Positions 33,715 through 45,010 of a stretch of 64,000 nt of DNA are shown here, one piece after another. Position numbers and translations under genes: made by a program. Source of the stretch: Armigeres subalbatus (lineage: Eukaryota > Arthropoda > Insecta > Diptera > Culicidae); NCBI RefSeq assembly GCF_024139115.2, contig NC_085141.1, positions 131,687,822 through 131,751,821 of the forward strand, in the 5' to 3' direction. The notes beneath the pieces were generated by a model. That model saw nothing but the letters and a program-made list of their open reading frames with translations, ran no database searches and was not told where the DNA came from. How positions within the stretch are numbered: position 1 is the stretch's first letter; each line of letters opens with the position of its first letter.

Positions 33715-35340
33715 AAGTGGAAATATTTTTCCACGCTCGACCTTATGTAGGGATTTCATCAGATTCCAATGACGAATGAAAGCAAAAAGTACACCGCTTT
33801 CTCTTCAAACAAAGGACACTTTGATTTTAATAGGCTGCCATTTGGATTGAACATCAGCCCGAATAGTTTTCAGAGGATGATGTCTATCGCATTATGTGGA
33901 CTTCCTCCTCAATGTGCCTTCTTATACATAGATGATATTATCGTTATCGGATGTTCCATAAATCACCATTTTTCGAATCTCAGCGAAGTTTTTCAACGCT
34001 TAAGAAAGTATAACCTTAAGCTAAATCCTTCAAAATGTCATTTTTTCAAGACCGATGTTACCTATTTAGAGCATCATATTTCTAGCTAGGGAATACAACC
34101 AGATAAAACAAAATTTTCAATCATTGACAAATATCCAATACCAAAAAACCCTGATGAAACACGTCGATTTGTTGCTTTTAGCAATTATTATCGACGGTTT
34201 ATTCCAAATTTTGCCAATATTTGTAATCCACTTAACTAGCTACTTAGAAAATATGTACAATTTAACTGGAGCGACGACTGTCAAAATGCATTTAGTAATT
34301 TGAAGCAATGTTTGTTATCACCAAGCATTCTTCAGTTTCCCGATTTTAAAAAACAATTTATTTTAACAACAGATGCTTCAAAAGTGGCTTGTGGTGCTGT
34401 ACTTGCCCAATTGCACGATGGTGTAGAAAAGCCAATAGCGTTTGCCAGTAAGGCATTCACGAAAGGAGAATCTCACAAATCGACAATTGAACAAGAATTA
34501 ACAGCAATTCATTGGCCGTTTTACATTTTCGACCGTATTTATATGGACGGAAATTTTTGATTACCATTTGACCATCGCCCGCTCGTTTATCTATTTTCTA
34601 TTAGAAACCCAACATCAAAACTAACCAGAATGAGATGGGATCTGGAAGAATATGATTTTTCTATTGAGTATATTAAGGGAAAATCAAATGTCGTATCAGA
34701 CGCGTTTTCTCGAATCCCTCTAGATATGAACGAATTGAAACAGATGTACGCTATTACACGGCCAATGACAAGAAATAGCCCCAACATTCGAATTAATGAT
34801 TCTCAAGTACAGAAGACTGATCAACTTCATGTATTTGAGGCACTTAATAGTTCGGATGCATACAAATTACCTAAGTTATCATTCGTAAAGCATTCGCAGT
34901 CACCTACATTAACGATGGTGCTGTCAAAGAAAAATTATAATCCAAGACTAGCGTTAGATCTCATATGGACAAATGAAAAGTATAAACAAGATGCGTTAAG
35001 GCAAATCTTTAGAATAATGGAACGCCAAATTCCAGAAATTAGCAATGCCAGGCTGGCCAGCCATAAAATTAATCCGAATGAAAAACGAATGATAGCAATT
35101 GCAACCAATGATACCATATTTCAGTATATTGACAAAAACACATTCAAAAATATTGGTAATGTAATCCTTAAGGATTCTACCGTGATTATATTTCAGAGAC
35201 CGAAAATAGTAACACATGAGAATGATATATTGGGAATTTTAAATTTGTATAATGAAAACTCGATTGGAGGGCATTTAGGTACAAATTGATTGTACAGGAA
35301 ATTTAGAACACTTTATGAGTAGCCTAATATGAAGAAACGT
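33715..35340 (+). pseudogene. Ty3/gypsy pol: RT, RNase H and start of integrase
   Basis: RT residues include RLPFGLNISPNSFQ and the active-site box YIDDII (about 33931-33948), followed after a stop by a connection segment. RNase H shows TTDASKVACGAVL (about 34370-34408), an Asp/Glu pattern typical of the fold, and the KGKSNVVSDAFSR block at about 34674-34712 that closes the domain in gypsy-group elements. The frame 34630-35289 continues into integrase with a degenerate N-terminal zinc-binding region (GGHLG near 35270). The YIDD aspartates are intact, but six in-frame stops across the element rule out function. Confidence 0.85.
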
Positions 35341-35368
35341 ACAGCAGACTACGTAAAAGCATGTATAC

Positions 35369-36566
35369 TAGACCTCTTCATGTTTTCAAAAAGTATCAAA
35401 AATTCAACCGGTCAGCTCAGAATCATAATTCTTATGCTAACATAAGTCTCCTGTCAAATTTTCAGCTAATTCGGATAAAATTTCGAGGTGGCTCAAGTCA
35501 ATTTAGTGTTTTTGGGCTATTTTCAATTCTGGAAAAAATCTAACAAGAGATATAAATGTCGAAAACTATCGCAACAACCTCTATACGGAAGCTTTTGGTG
35601 TGCTCTACAAGTCTTGTGAACATTGCGATTCGTTCCGTTCACTTTTTGTCCATGTTAAATTGATTTTCAAGCTTTTAAGTGCATAAAAATACTGGTCCCC
35701 CCAAACGTCGTTGTTCTACAAAATTCTTGAATTGATGACAAATGATTGCTAATTTATTATATTATTATTCCTCTTTTTTCCCTAAAAATTCGAGTAATAT
35801 AATTGCCAATGTGCGATTTACCGATAAATTCTTAAAAATCAGAAGCTGAACATTTGTCGTAAATTTGCATGTTAGGTTTTCTTCAAACAAGTTGTTCGAA
35901 CAAAACATAAATCAAATCATATGATATTAGATGCTTACAACAAACGACTTCTGAATTTTGTTAATTTCACCATATGTCTGCATGCTTTTAACATCGAGTG
36001 CATCGTAGTAACAAGTGAAATCGAAGCTTCTTTGTTTGAACAACTTGTTTGAAGAAATCTCAGCGAAGAAATTTATGACAAATGTTCAGCTTCTGATTTT
36101 TAAGAATTTAACGGTAAATCACACATAAGCAATCATATAACTCAAATATCCAGGGAAAAAAGAGGAATAATAATATAATAAATTAGCAATCATTTGTCAT
36201 CAATTCAAGAATTTTGTAGAACAACGATGTTTGGGGGAAACAGTACTTTTATGCACTTAAAAGCTTGAAAATCACTTTAACATGGACAAAACATGAACGG
36301 AACGAATAGAAATGTTCACAAGACTTGTAGAGCACACCAAAATCGTCCGTATAGAGGTTGTTGCGATAGTTTTCGACGTTTATATCCCTTGTTAGATTTT
36401 TTCCAAAATTGAAAATAGCCCAAAAACACTAAATCGACTTGAGCCACCAGGAAATTTTATCCGAATTAGCTGAAAATTTGACAAGAGACTTATTTTAGCA
36501 TAAGAATTGTGATTCTGGGCTGACCGGTTGAATTTTTGATACTTTTTAAAAACATGAAGAGGTCTA
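35369..36566. mobile_element. 1.2-kb foldback hAT-type MITE with perfect 8-bp TSD, in gypsy integrase
   Basis: Perfect 8-bp duplications ATGTATAC flank it at 35361-35368 and 36567-36574. The ends are TAGACCTCTTCATG and its exact inverse. The two arms of about 540 bp stay complementary almost throughout, around a loop of about 120 bp near 35910-36030. The interior has no transposase. Frames that read outward from each arm are translations of the arms. It is the same family as 32217-32846 and 49022-50220. Confidence 0.95.
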
Positions 36567-36579
36567 ATGTATACCATGC

Positions 36580-37460
36580 AAAATAAACAAACACTATCCC
36601 AAAGTACGAACCGAATTTGCTCAAACAACTACTCCAACTAAAACTTTCGATATATTATCAATTGATACTATTGGTCCGTTTACCTACACAAATAATGGAA
36701 ATCGCTATGCAGTAACACTGCAGTGTGACCTTTCTAAATTTAATACTTATTCCTATAGCTGACAAATCTGCTACAACCATTGCAAAAGCCGTTACAGAAA
36801 AATGTATTTTTTTGTTTTGACCAATATCTTCTATAAAAACTGATCAAGGTACTGAATATAAGGGAGTTTTTGATGAGGTTTGTAAACTTCTTCAAATAAC
36901 TAATACTTGTGCCAGTGCTTATCACCCCCAAACAATTGGTTCATTGGAAAGAAGCCACAAAACATTAAACGAATATTTGAGGATTTTTACCAATGAAACA
37001 AAAAATGATTGGGATGAATGATTACCACATATTAGTTTCTGTTTAAATACGACGCCATGTCCAAACCATGCATATACCCCATTCGAACTAGTATTCGGCA
37101 AATCATCAAATCTCTTCGATATAATGCATTGCAATAAACCAGAGCCTCTTTATAACTATCAAGCTTATGAGAGAGAATTGAAGTTTAAACTACAGGTTGC
37201 ACATTCAAAAGTAAGAGAAGCAATAATGAACGAAAAGGCGAAAAGAACAATTAATCTTAATTCGAACATTGAACCCACAACTCTAAATACCGGTGATACA
37301 GTCTATCTTAATCTTGAAAATAGGCAAAAATTAGACGCAGTAAATTCTGGACCATTTACAGTTATTGATTTATCAGATTGCATCTTTGTTATATTGAATA
37401 ACAATAATAAGCAAAAACTACAAGTACACAGAACACGCCTAACAAAATTCGAACCTACAT
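36580..37460 (+). pseudogene. Ty3/gypsy integrase core and C-terminal part, after the MITE
   Basis: Downstream of the MITE the coding trace resumes: an Asp-containing strand near 36655-36675, a TDQGTEY-type block near 36840-36860 and the AYHPQ...S.E. block near 36918-36950. These are the three acidic positions of a DDE integrase core, though frames change between them. The open segment 37124-37462 (112 codons) is the basic C-terminal region ending RTRLTKFEPT. A stop lies near 37019. The MITE insertion between the two integrase parts is later than the element itself. Confidence 0.82.
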
Positions 37461-37493
37461 AAAAAACAACAAAATTCAAAAAACTATTCCTTT

Positions 37494-37950
37494 AAAGGGG
37501 GAAGGAAGTATAAACTGAAAATGAAATTAATGTTAATAAGAAATATTGTGAAGGAAAGAACAATGCAAGCACGCGTTTAAGAATAACTCATTTCATAACG
37601 TCATTCTCGTTAAGGAATGAGTATAGGTAGTGGAATTTTGCATTGCTCATTTTCAATTCATATTAAAATCGATAGTTATTTGATTTCCCATAATTCTCCC
37701 ACAGGAATTATCAAAATGCTTACATAAGCTAAAACGTGCCAACCTTAGGTAGGTAGGCTTCAGTTTACATCAAATGCAGGTGTTGACTTTGACTACCTTG
37801 CATAAAATACAACACGCGTAGCGGCGTTGCATTATTCTTTCTCAGGGAATTGAAATGTATCGAAAAAGGTTTGAATAAAGCAGTCTAACGTTAACCATTG
37901 ATGAGTTCGTATCTATAATTATTATAGCAGTGATGGCTGCCCTAAGTAAT
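37494..37950 (+). repeat. Polypurine tract and probable 3' LTR
   Basis: AAAGGGGGAAGGAAG at 37494-37508 is a typical plus-strand primer tract just after the pol stop. The following segment has a TATA-like CATAAAATAC at about 37801 and a polyadenylation-like GAATAAAG at about 37872, as an LTR would. The 5' LTR is missing, so boundaries cannot be set by pairing; the right end near 37950 is a guess from composition. Confidence 0.55.
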
Positions 37951-38845
37951 TAATGACATTACACAATCAACTGCTTCCGGAAACCTGAGTTCGAATTTTT
38001 CCTCTGAATCTTCCTCTGAATCTTCGATAAACTCCTCATTCAAGGTTCCAGGCGATTCCTCCTTCATTGTTCTTGCTTTCCCGACTTTTATTGCACTTGT
38101 TAAGGACATGAATCTTTCCGATGACTAACTGCATGCTCCACACAAGAAACATATCCATAAGTCCTTCGTAGAAAATTCTTCCTTCCATATAAGCGATATC
38201 TATCGAAGGAGAAAAACTTTTCAGCTGATCTTTCTGAACATCGTGTTCTTCCTTTTCATTTCATTCATTGCATTGCAGAAAACCAAATTTGATGAGCTGT
38301 GAGCGATTTTAGCCGTTTTGTACAACGTTTCCATCACCCCAGCTGTTTAAAAAAGATAGCGATTTCAGTCCAACAGGGCTAGGTACTGCCAACTGGGAAA
38401 CGAAACTGAACCTTCTTAACAAAAATGTTGTCACTCATTTTGGTAATTTGAATTTTGGTGCTATATCTGCAACCGGAAAGAACAATCAATAGACAATGGA
38501 AACCAAACGGGTGTGATCACTACCGATGGCTACGAAGCCACAAAGGAGCACGGAGCACAAATATTCTGTCCATACCTGAAGACGACAGCGACTGAAGCAA
38601 TAGATTTCATTCGATTTCACTACGTACTATTGTATTCCCAAACCTCGACCTAACCGCGAGTATTCCGGTTCACCAAAACTAATATAATTGTATATTTCCA
38701 ACAATATTACTTATCATCATTAAATTTCATTCTTGGGACCAGTTGATTCTAGTTTCAACCAAATTATGCAAATCAAACCGAAATAGACTGATATAAAAAT
38801 CAAAATCATCTATTTGTCAATTCTTCTCATAGAATTGCCTCTAAA
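37950..38845. other. No recognised feature
   Basis: AT-rich DNA with a short repeat TTCCTCTGAATCTTCC near 38001-38022. No domain was recognised. Confidence 0.4.
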
Positions 38846-39659
38846 TTGAGTGAAATGCTCATCACTCCATCACAACTTCATGAACTGTTTATTTCTCGAG
38901 CAACACATAAATGGTTCTGGAAATGGAAAACACTTAACCTCTACCCCACAAGCAACATAGCCCCACAAAATACACACAGCCAGATTTATCGCCTCAACTC
39001 GACGACATCGGCCGCAAATGGCATAGTGTCGGAACATCTGTTCGATTCCGACGAGGGCAGAGACTGGCTGTACACAGAAGAAGCGCACAGAAGAATCAGC
39101 AAGGTCGTGCCTCTTCCACGCGCTTCGTCTACCATCAACTGAACAACTTTGTACATTAAATTGCGATCGATGCAGTGGCGGAGCTGCATGAATGCTGCAT
39201 CTTGGATGCCGATCGGTACAATCATTGCTATCGAATGGGTATTACACTGACTTGCCTTTTAATTTCGCGTGTCTGCTGCAGCGCGCAGTTGAACGGACGA
39301 CTGGTATTCCCGCGATGGTGCGATTGCAATTCGCGGCAGCTTCAACCACACTCACAGGTGCCGTCGATGATCAGCCGCCCAGCGACAGACAAGTTGGTCA
39401 AATGGCTTTCGTGGTCGTACACGCTGCAATTCACTACACTGGCTTATTCAATGATTCGCTGATTTTTTTCCCTCTTCGATATAATTCCCCCACCTGGTCG
39501 CTATTTTAGGACCGCTTTTCAGCGTCGTCCTCCACTGCCGTTCCCTCTGCTGTGGAAACTGGTCACGGGTCGCCACGGTGCACTGCGGCTGCCTCTAGTG
39601 GACTTCGTCGTACACACTTGCGGAGCACTTATATCTGAGCACACACTCTTCTTGGGCAC

Positions 39660-39667
39660 TATAAAAG
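39660..39667 (+). promoter_or_regulatory. TATA-box-like element TATAAAAG
   Basis: TATAAAAG sits in a GC-rich setting (CACTATAAAAGCCCCGCACG), which makes it stand out from random AT-rich matches. A start site would be expected near 39690. No initiator of strong consensus is obvious there, and no coding exon follows within reach. Confidence 0.3.
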
Positions 39668-40593
39668 CCCCGCACGTCGCAAACTGGAATGGGAGGCAAA
39701 AACTTTCACACTCACTTTTTTCGCTTTTTGCTTTTGGGTTATTTTCCTTCTACTCCACTACCCCATCCACTTTAGGCGAACGATGATGTGTTTCTTGTGG
39801 CTAAAATTCGACTTCCCCTAGTTAAACTAGTTGAATTAGACTTTTTCTCCCCAGGATGGAATTTCAAACTCAATTTTCGAATTAACACCGACGATTTCTA
39901 GCAGACGTACACAAAACTTCGTAAAGTTCCCGGAGGATAATCTCCGGTGAGCCGTGTCGGAGATTGCGATCTAATGATGTTATATAAAATTGTTATTCCG
40001 TCGAGTAGAGGCCCTCCACAGCAATCAACGATTATCTCAGAATAGTGTGGGTACAATCAAGTGCTGATGTGAGGCCTGCGTATGCAATTATCGGCAGATG
40101 AGCTCCCCACTCGCCACTCTAATGAGCCTCTGGCAAACAATCCAGTTCGAAGCGGTCCACTTGTGATGATGATTGAAAAAGCTTCTGTTGAGTAATAATC
40201 ACGGTCCAAGAAAATCAACGTACGCATCAATCGAACAACAAACAAGACGAATCTGTTGAATATGAAGAACACACTACCAGTTCTAGTTCACTGAACAAAA
40301 CAGCACTAGGGCGAAAAACGCCCCACCGGAAAAAATTGACACTCCTTTCCGGATCCTTCGCAGCCTCTCTGTTGTTCTCACGACTGCTTGCGTATTCTAT
40401 CCACCGTAGATAAAATTGTCCGCGTTGCACTTGCGTTGCACAGTCTGGAAAAGTGGAACGTCTATAATGTAAACTCGCACAACCACGCACGAAACGCTTA
40501 AACTCGCACAATTTTAACAACCATCCACAGAGCCTTCTACCTCGAAGCAACGCAAACAGTTCGCGAAACTTTCGGCACCGACACCAAGTCACC

Positions 40594-40600
40594 AACTGAT
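40594..40600 (-). promoter_or_regulatory. Possible arthropod initiator (ATCAGTT), minus strand
   Basis: On the minus strand ATCAGTTGG fits the TCAGTY initiator, and about 28 bases downstream AGTTTC matches four of five positions of a DPE. It lies upstream of the 5'-UTR-like stretch 40590-40060. Short motifs like these occur by chance, so this is a weak call. Confidence 0.22.
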
Positions 40601-41549
40601 CGAATCCTCGTCAGCTGCTCCACCGCATGAGTGACCAAACTCCCTTTCCCGTGTTCGCTCCACCGCCCAAGCTCGCTGGCGTTCGATCAAGATTAACCAC
40701 AATATCGTATACGCCGCAATAGCATTAATGGACAAACTTATTTCTAGACTTAACTGGTTAAACGCGAAACCACGACCGTCACGGAAAAAATCAATCGAAC
40801 AACCTCGGCCAGCGCCGAACGACTACCGTCAGATAACTGTTCCGGGAATGCGCCGTCGAGCACGTCCAAACCGAATCGCGTTCGAAAAGAGACTAACTCA
40901 CTAAAACGCCACTGGCGCTGGCTGGCGATGCCTCACCATCGCGTTTCGTTACCCGAAAAGTTGCTGCTCCCCACTTGTCAAACGTGGCGCATGCACCGCG
41001 ATTTATGCTCATTGCTCGTTCTCCGCGCGAGCACGCTGTCATCATTCAATGCTCTGAGAACAGTTGCAGAAATATCGCACCGCGCGAAGGGAAGATGCTG
41101 TGTGGAACCCCGGCGACCAGCATGGATGGGCGGCCTATGTTTTGTTTGAGCTGCTGTGATTTGTGCAACATACCAAAACACACTCTGAGAACGTGAGCTC
41201 GCATGCGAGCAGTGAACATGTGGGAGCCGGGAAATTCTCATTTTGCACGTTTTGCTCCCTCTCGCTATGGGGAGCATCAACAGCATGCAGCATCCCGCGA
41301 GCACGAGCAGGTTCGAAGGGGGATGTGAATCGACATTGTTTGCGTTCTTCATTCGTCGTTCTGAAAAATCTTTTCATTTGGTTGAAGGGACGTTTCCACC
41401 CGGCACGGCATACCTACCTGGAATGGAAGAATGGAAAGAACAAGCGAATCGTGATCAGACAGACTGTCGGCGACATCAGCAAGTGGTAGAGTGGTTTGCC
41501 GCGTGAGGATTTACACCGTCATGTTAACTAGGCCACTGGGGAAGACGAC

Positions 41550-41982
41550 TTGGCTACGGTAAGGCAGGTCGCGATGAAAGAGGCATGGAAAGGAGAGTCA
41601 GATGATTATTTTTGCGTTAAGATTGTTCTTAAAGATGTAACTCAAGATAGGCTGAAATGATTGATGAACATCGAGAGCCTGGTATTTAAGTACGTACGTC
41701 CATTTAAACTCAAATCCTTCGAGGTACACATGGCAATCATTTCCCAATGACGAAGCTTTTTGATACAATGACATGCATTAGTAAAAAGAAATAGCAATCA
41801 AGATGAATTCACTTAGCGGCAATGATGCTTTTCTTGATTATGATCCTGATGAAATATTTATGGAATGTAAAGTTGGCTTCTCACGCAAATTAATCAATGA
41901 TCGTTTAGCAGAGATATTTATCACAGTTCTTTAAAAAAAAGTGTATCAAGCATATTTTAGTTACATTACGCAAGATACATGT
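41550..41982. other. No recognised feature
   Basis: Transition to AT-rich DNA. CACTTAGCGGCAATGATGC at about 41812 resembles CCTAGCGGTAATGGTGCC at 32012, a small shared motif only. Confidence 0.35.
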
Positions 41983-41995
41983 GCTTCTTCAACTA

Positions 41996-42293
41996 CTTCT
42001 TCTTCTTCTTATTGGCATTACGTCCCCACACTGGGACAGAGCCGCCTCGCAGCTTAGTGTTCATTAAGCACTTCCACAGTTATTAGCTGCGAGGTTTCTA
42101 AGCCAGGTTACCATTTTTGCATTCGTATATCATGAGGCTAACACGATAATACTTTTATGCCCAGAGAAGTCGAGATAATTTCCAATCCGAAAATTGCCTA
42201 GACCGGCACCGGGAATCGAACCCAGCCACCCTCAGCATGGTCTTGCTTTGTAGCCGCGCGTCTTACCACACGGCTAAGGAGGGCCCCTTCAGG
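41996..42293 (-). mobile_element. Feilai-type tRNA-derived SINE with 13-bp TSD
   Basis: Full-length copy with the head at the right (GGGCCCTCCTTAGCCGTG complement at about 42270-42287) and (GAA)n tail complementary to CTTCTTCTTCTT at the left. Perfect 13-bp duplications GCTTCTTCAACTA lie at 41983-41995 and 42294-42306. The tRNA-like A and B boxes are readable (B box complement GGGAATCGAACCC at about 42211). Confidence 0.93.
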
Positions 42294-42305
42294 GCTTCTT
42301 CAACT

Positions 42306-42984
42306 AATAAACCCAATAAACTTGCGTTGAAGAATCACCGCCTCTTTTTCTGCAACCAGGCTGGCAGGCAAGATGTGTGGGAGTTTTTTTTTCTTTTGAA
42401 CAATAAAGCAGTTTTCTGTATGGACCTATTTTCTTATACCTATTTGATGAACAGATAACAATCACACTATTTTAGCATTCATATTAAATTCTCAAGTTTC
42501 AATAGTATGGCGACAACCAAAACTTTTTTGAACAAAATTTGTTGCAAAAATGCAGCTTACGGTTTCCATTTGAAGCAGCACATCATACTTGCCTTCCTTA
42601 AGGCTTTTACAAACTATTTATAGATAATAATGTATGTGCCAGGCCTTCATGAGCTCAAAAGGCATCCACCACCAACCATAACTCAGATTAGGAAAATAGG
42701 CTGAACAAAAAGTCCATTTCGCTCGAAGACTACTTGGCGTTATAACCGAGAGTAAGCCAGCCGTCAGGTGGCACACTTGTGACTAGAGCTTCAATATATA
42801 AATATTTACAACAATAAATTAACCGTTTGTTTGAGAAACTGCATATGTAACATTTTTGACCAAGATAAGATTTTTTATGTACTCTGAATCTTCGTCCAAA
42901 AAGACGTATTCTGGCAAAAGATATAAAAAAGTAGAAGGTTGTATCCGAGACACGACTGCCAATTGGACGTAGGATTACGTGAAG
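42306..42984. other. No recognised feature
   Basis: AT-rich; the minus frame 43047-42730 (105 codons) has no recognisable domain. Confidence 0.4.
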
Positions 42985-43163
42985 TGTGTGGGGTTTGAGT
43001 AAAATGCCTTCAGTGAGTGTTAATAGATTCAAATAACAGCGTGTCAATCTGCGAACAGCAAGCCATGACTTTCCCTCTTCCAGTCAGATCTTCGCGGCGT
43101 GCAGACGCATCCACGGAGAGTCGCTGTCAAAACTTTGTTCCGGCCATCCAGGGCTACACATTT
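42985..43163 (+). repeat. Direct repeat A flanking the 51-bp minisatellite (left copy)
   Basis: GGTTTGAGTAAAATGCCTTC through CGGCCATCCAGGGCTACACA is repeated at 44732-44911 with about 10 percent difference. One frame reads CEQQAMTFPLPVRSSRRAD and NFVPAIQGY, whose spacing loosely recalls a THAP zinc finger, but the Cys/His set is incomplete. It may be a duplicated decayed exon or part of a transposon; I do not assign a function. Confidence 0.7.
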
Positions 43164-43246
43164 TGGCGATCCTGCCAGTGTATTTTTGGATCCTGTCGCT
43201 GATTTCATGTGGTGAGTTAAATTCAAGTGGTTAAATTATGACGAGT

Positions 43247-44030
43247 GACAGTTTGCAAAATCACAAGACGCGTCTCGAAGACCTTCGGAAAATGGTTTGT
43301 GGTTTGCTAAATCACAAGACGCGTCTCGAAGACCTTCGGAAAATGGTTTGTGGTTTGCTAAATCACAAGACGCGTCTCGAAGACCGTCGGAAAATGGTTT
43401 GTGGTTTGCTAAATCACAAGACGCGTCTCGAAGACCGTCGGAAAATGGTTTGTGGTTTGCTAAATCACAAGACGCGTCTCTAAGACCGTCGGAAAATGGT
43501 TTGTGGTTTGCTAAATCGCAAGACGCGTCTCTAAGACCGTCGGAAAATGGTTTGATGTTTGCTAAATCACAAGACGCATCTCGAAGACCGTCGGAAAATG
43601 GTTTGTGGTTTGCTAAATCACAAGACGCGTCTCGAAGACCGTCGGAAAATGGTTTGTGGTTTGCTAAATCAAAAGACGCGTCTCGAAGATCGTCGGAAAA
43701 TGGTTTGTGGTTGGTAAATCACAGGACGCGTCTCAAAGACTGTCGGAAAATGGTTTGTGGTTTGCTAAATCACAAGACGCGTCTCGAAGACTGTCGGAAA
43801 ATGGTTTGTGGTTTGCTGAATCACAAGACGCGTCTCGAAGACCGTCGGAAAATGGTTTGTGGTTTGCTAAATCACAAGACGCGTCTCGAAGACCGTCGGA
43901 AAATGGTTTGTGGTTTGCTAAATCACAAAACGCGTCTCGAAGACCGTCGGAAAATGGTTTGTGGTTTGCTAAATCACAAGACGAGCCTCAAAGACCGTTG
44001 AAAAATGGTTTGTGATAGCGCGTCTGAAAG
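43247..44030 (+). repeat. 51-bp minisatellite, 15 units
   Basis: The unit (GACGCGTCTCGAAGACCGTC...GGAAAATGGTTTGTGGTTTG...CTAAATCACAA) starts at 43267, 43318 and so on to 43980. The total offset is 713 = 14 x 51 minus 1, so the only length change in the array is one missing base near 43710. Because 51 is 17 codons, frames stay open: 43238-43483 and 43297-44001 give 17-residue peptide repeats. The frame switch after the missing base, and open frames in more than one register, argue that these are not genes. Confidence 0.93.
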
Positions 44031-44270
44031 ACCGCTGGAAAAACGGTTTGTGGTTTGAAGAACATCAAAGTTTCGCCTGGGAGACCGTAAGAAATTGGTT
44101 TGTGGTTTGCAAAATTACAATGCACGTCTGGAAGATCGGTGTAAATGGTTTGTGGTTTACAAAACTTTAAGGCGTGTCTGAAAAAAGGCTGACATTTTTT
44201 TAGTAGTTTGTGATACTACATGGTGCGTGTAGAAGACCAACGGAAAATAGTTTACGATCTAGAAAATTTC
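44031..44270 (+). repeat. Decayed continuation of the 51-bp array
   Basis: Units resembling GCGTCTGAAAGACCG...GGAAAA.CGGTTTGTGGTTTG recur about four times with increasing divergence and length changes. The sharp contrast with the homogeneous array to the left is the usual pattern of array-edge decay. Confidence 0.75.
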
Positions 44271-44731
44271 TAAGTCTGCAAGCATTGATTTTGATTAAAA
44301 CAAATTTATATTTCATGAAGCCACTTAGCGACGTACATGAGACTACCAAATGAGCTATGATATAACGAAATCTGAGAGAAATGGAGAAATATTCAATGCT
44401 GTACTGTTCGAAACTGTTCGGAAAGTCAAATATATTATCTAGAAATTTATCTTGGAATGTACTGACTTAGTAGCCATAGTGAGATTACCTGTAGGATCAG
44501 ATATTTTGGACTTGCCGGATTTTACAAAGCTATTAGAAGTTATGCGAAAAATTAGTTTGGAGTTATTGGCTAGCAGTACTAGTTGATGCCAAATGGTTAA
44601 TGGTGTACTATACGCGAAACTAAAAGTTGGATTAAATGTACGAATTTTTGAAATTTATTTTGATGTGTAGTTTTCAAAGGAGTTGCATCCTATCCTACAA
44701 CATTTTTTGCGTTTTTAATGAGAGAAGAAGG
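44270..44731. other. No recognised feature
   Basis: AT-rich spacer between the decayed minisatellite and direct repeat A (right copy). Confidence 0.4.
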
Positions 44732-44911
44732 GAAATGTGGTGTTTGAGTAAAATGCCTTCAGCGTGTGTTAATAGATTCACATATCAGCGTGTCAATCTG
44801 CGAGCAGCAAGCCATGACTTTTCCTCTTCCAGTCAGATCTCCGCGGCGTGCAGACGCATCCACGGAGAGTTGCTGTCATAACTTTGTTCCGGCCATCCAG
44901 AGCTACACAAA
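44732..44911 (+). repeat. Direct repeat A flanking the 51-bp minisatellite (right copy)
   Basis: Second copy of 42985-43163 in the same orientation, about 1.75 kb away. Here the frame continues as NFVPAIQSYTKCKRFYFE, giving the C..x..F end that a THAP-like domain would have; this is only suggestive. The two copies diverge right after GCTACACA. Confidence 0.7.
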
Positions 44912-45010
44912 GTGTAAAAGATTTTATTTTGAAATTATGAATATGTTCCTTGGCGCTGATATTGCGGTATTGCGGACTGCGCCCTTGTTATGTTGGCAGT
45001 GCCCATGCAT

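Larger units (their letters stand above)
33705..37950 (+). mobile_element. Ty3/gypsy LTR retroelement, 5'-truncated, broken, split by a MITE
   Basis: Reverse transcriptase, RNase H and integrase regions occur in Ty3/gypsy order, followed by a purine tract and an LTR-like segment. The copy starts in the middle of the RT domain, so the 5' LTR, gag, protease and the RT start are absent. It carries stop codons near 33732, 34087, 34219, 34558, 35287 and 37019 and at least one frameshift near 36720-36830. A 1.2-kb MITE (35369-36566) lies between the zinc-binding and catalytic parts of integrase. No env-like frame is seen downstream. It is an inert fossil. Confidence 0.88.
38846..41550. other. GC-richer, CpG-containing island; candidate host promoter or 5' exon region
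   Basis: For about 2.7 kb the sequence is clearly less AT-rich than the rest of the window, carries many CpGs and shares no repeat with other parts. Several frames of 70-125 codons exist on both strands, but none shows a domain. The segment from about 40930 down to 40060, read on the minus strand, has the GTGCG/TTCGTGCG style of mosquito 5' UTRs. I think it is low-copy host DNA, possibly the start of a gene whose coding exons lie outside the window. Confidence 0.4.

Noticed and set aside
35361..35543. Small protein gene repeated at 35361, 36628 (minus), 32182 and 48990
   Set aside because: The similar 60-78 codon frames are translations of the arms of the foldback MITE family, present in both orientations.
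37460..37950. env-like gene after gypsy pol
   Set aside because: The interval holds only a purine tract and LTR-like signals; no open frame of adequate length is present.
43297..44001. 234-codon repeat protein
   Set aside because: The frame exists only because the unit is 17 codons long; other registers are also open and a one-base deletion switches the repeat peptide midway.
43247..44030. Possible CRISPR array (regular direct repeats)
   Set aside because: Units are contiguous 51-bp copies with no unique spacers, and the setting is eukaryotic; it is a minisatellite.
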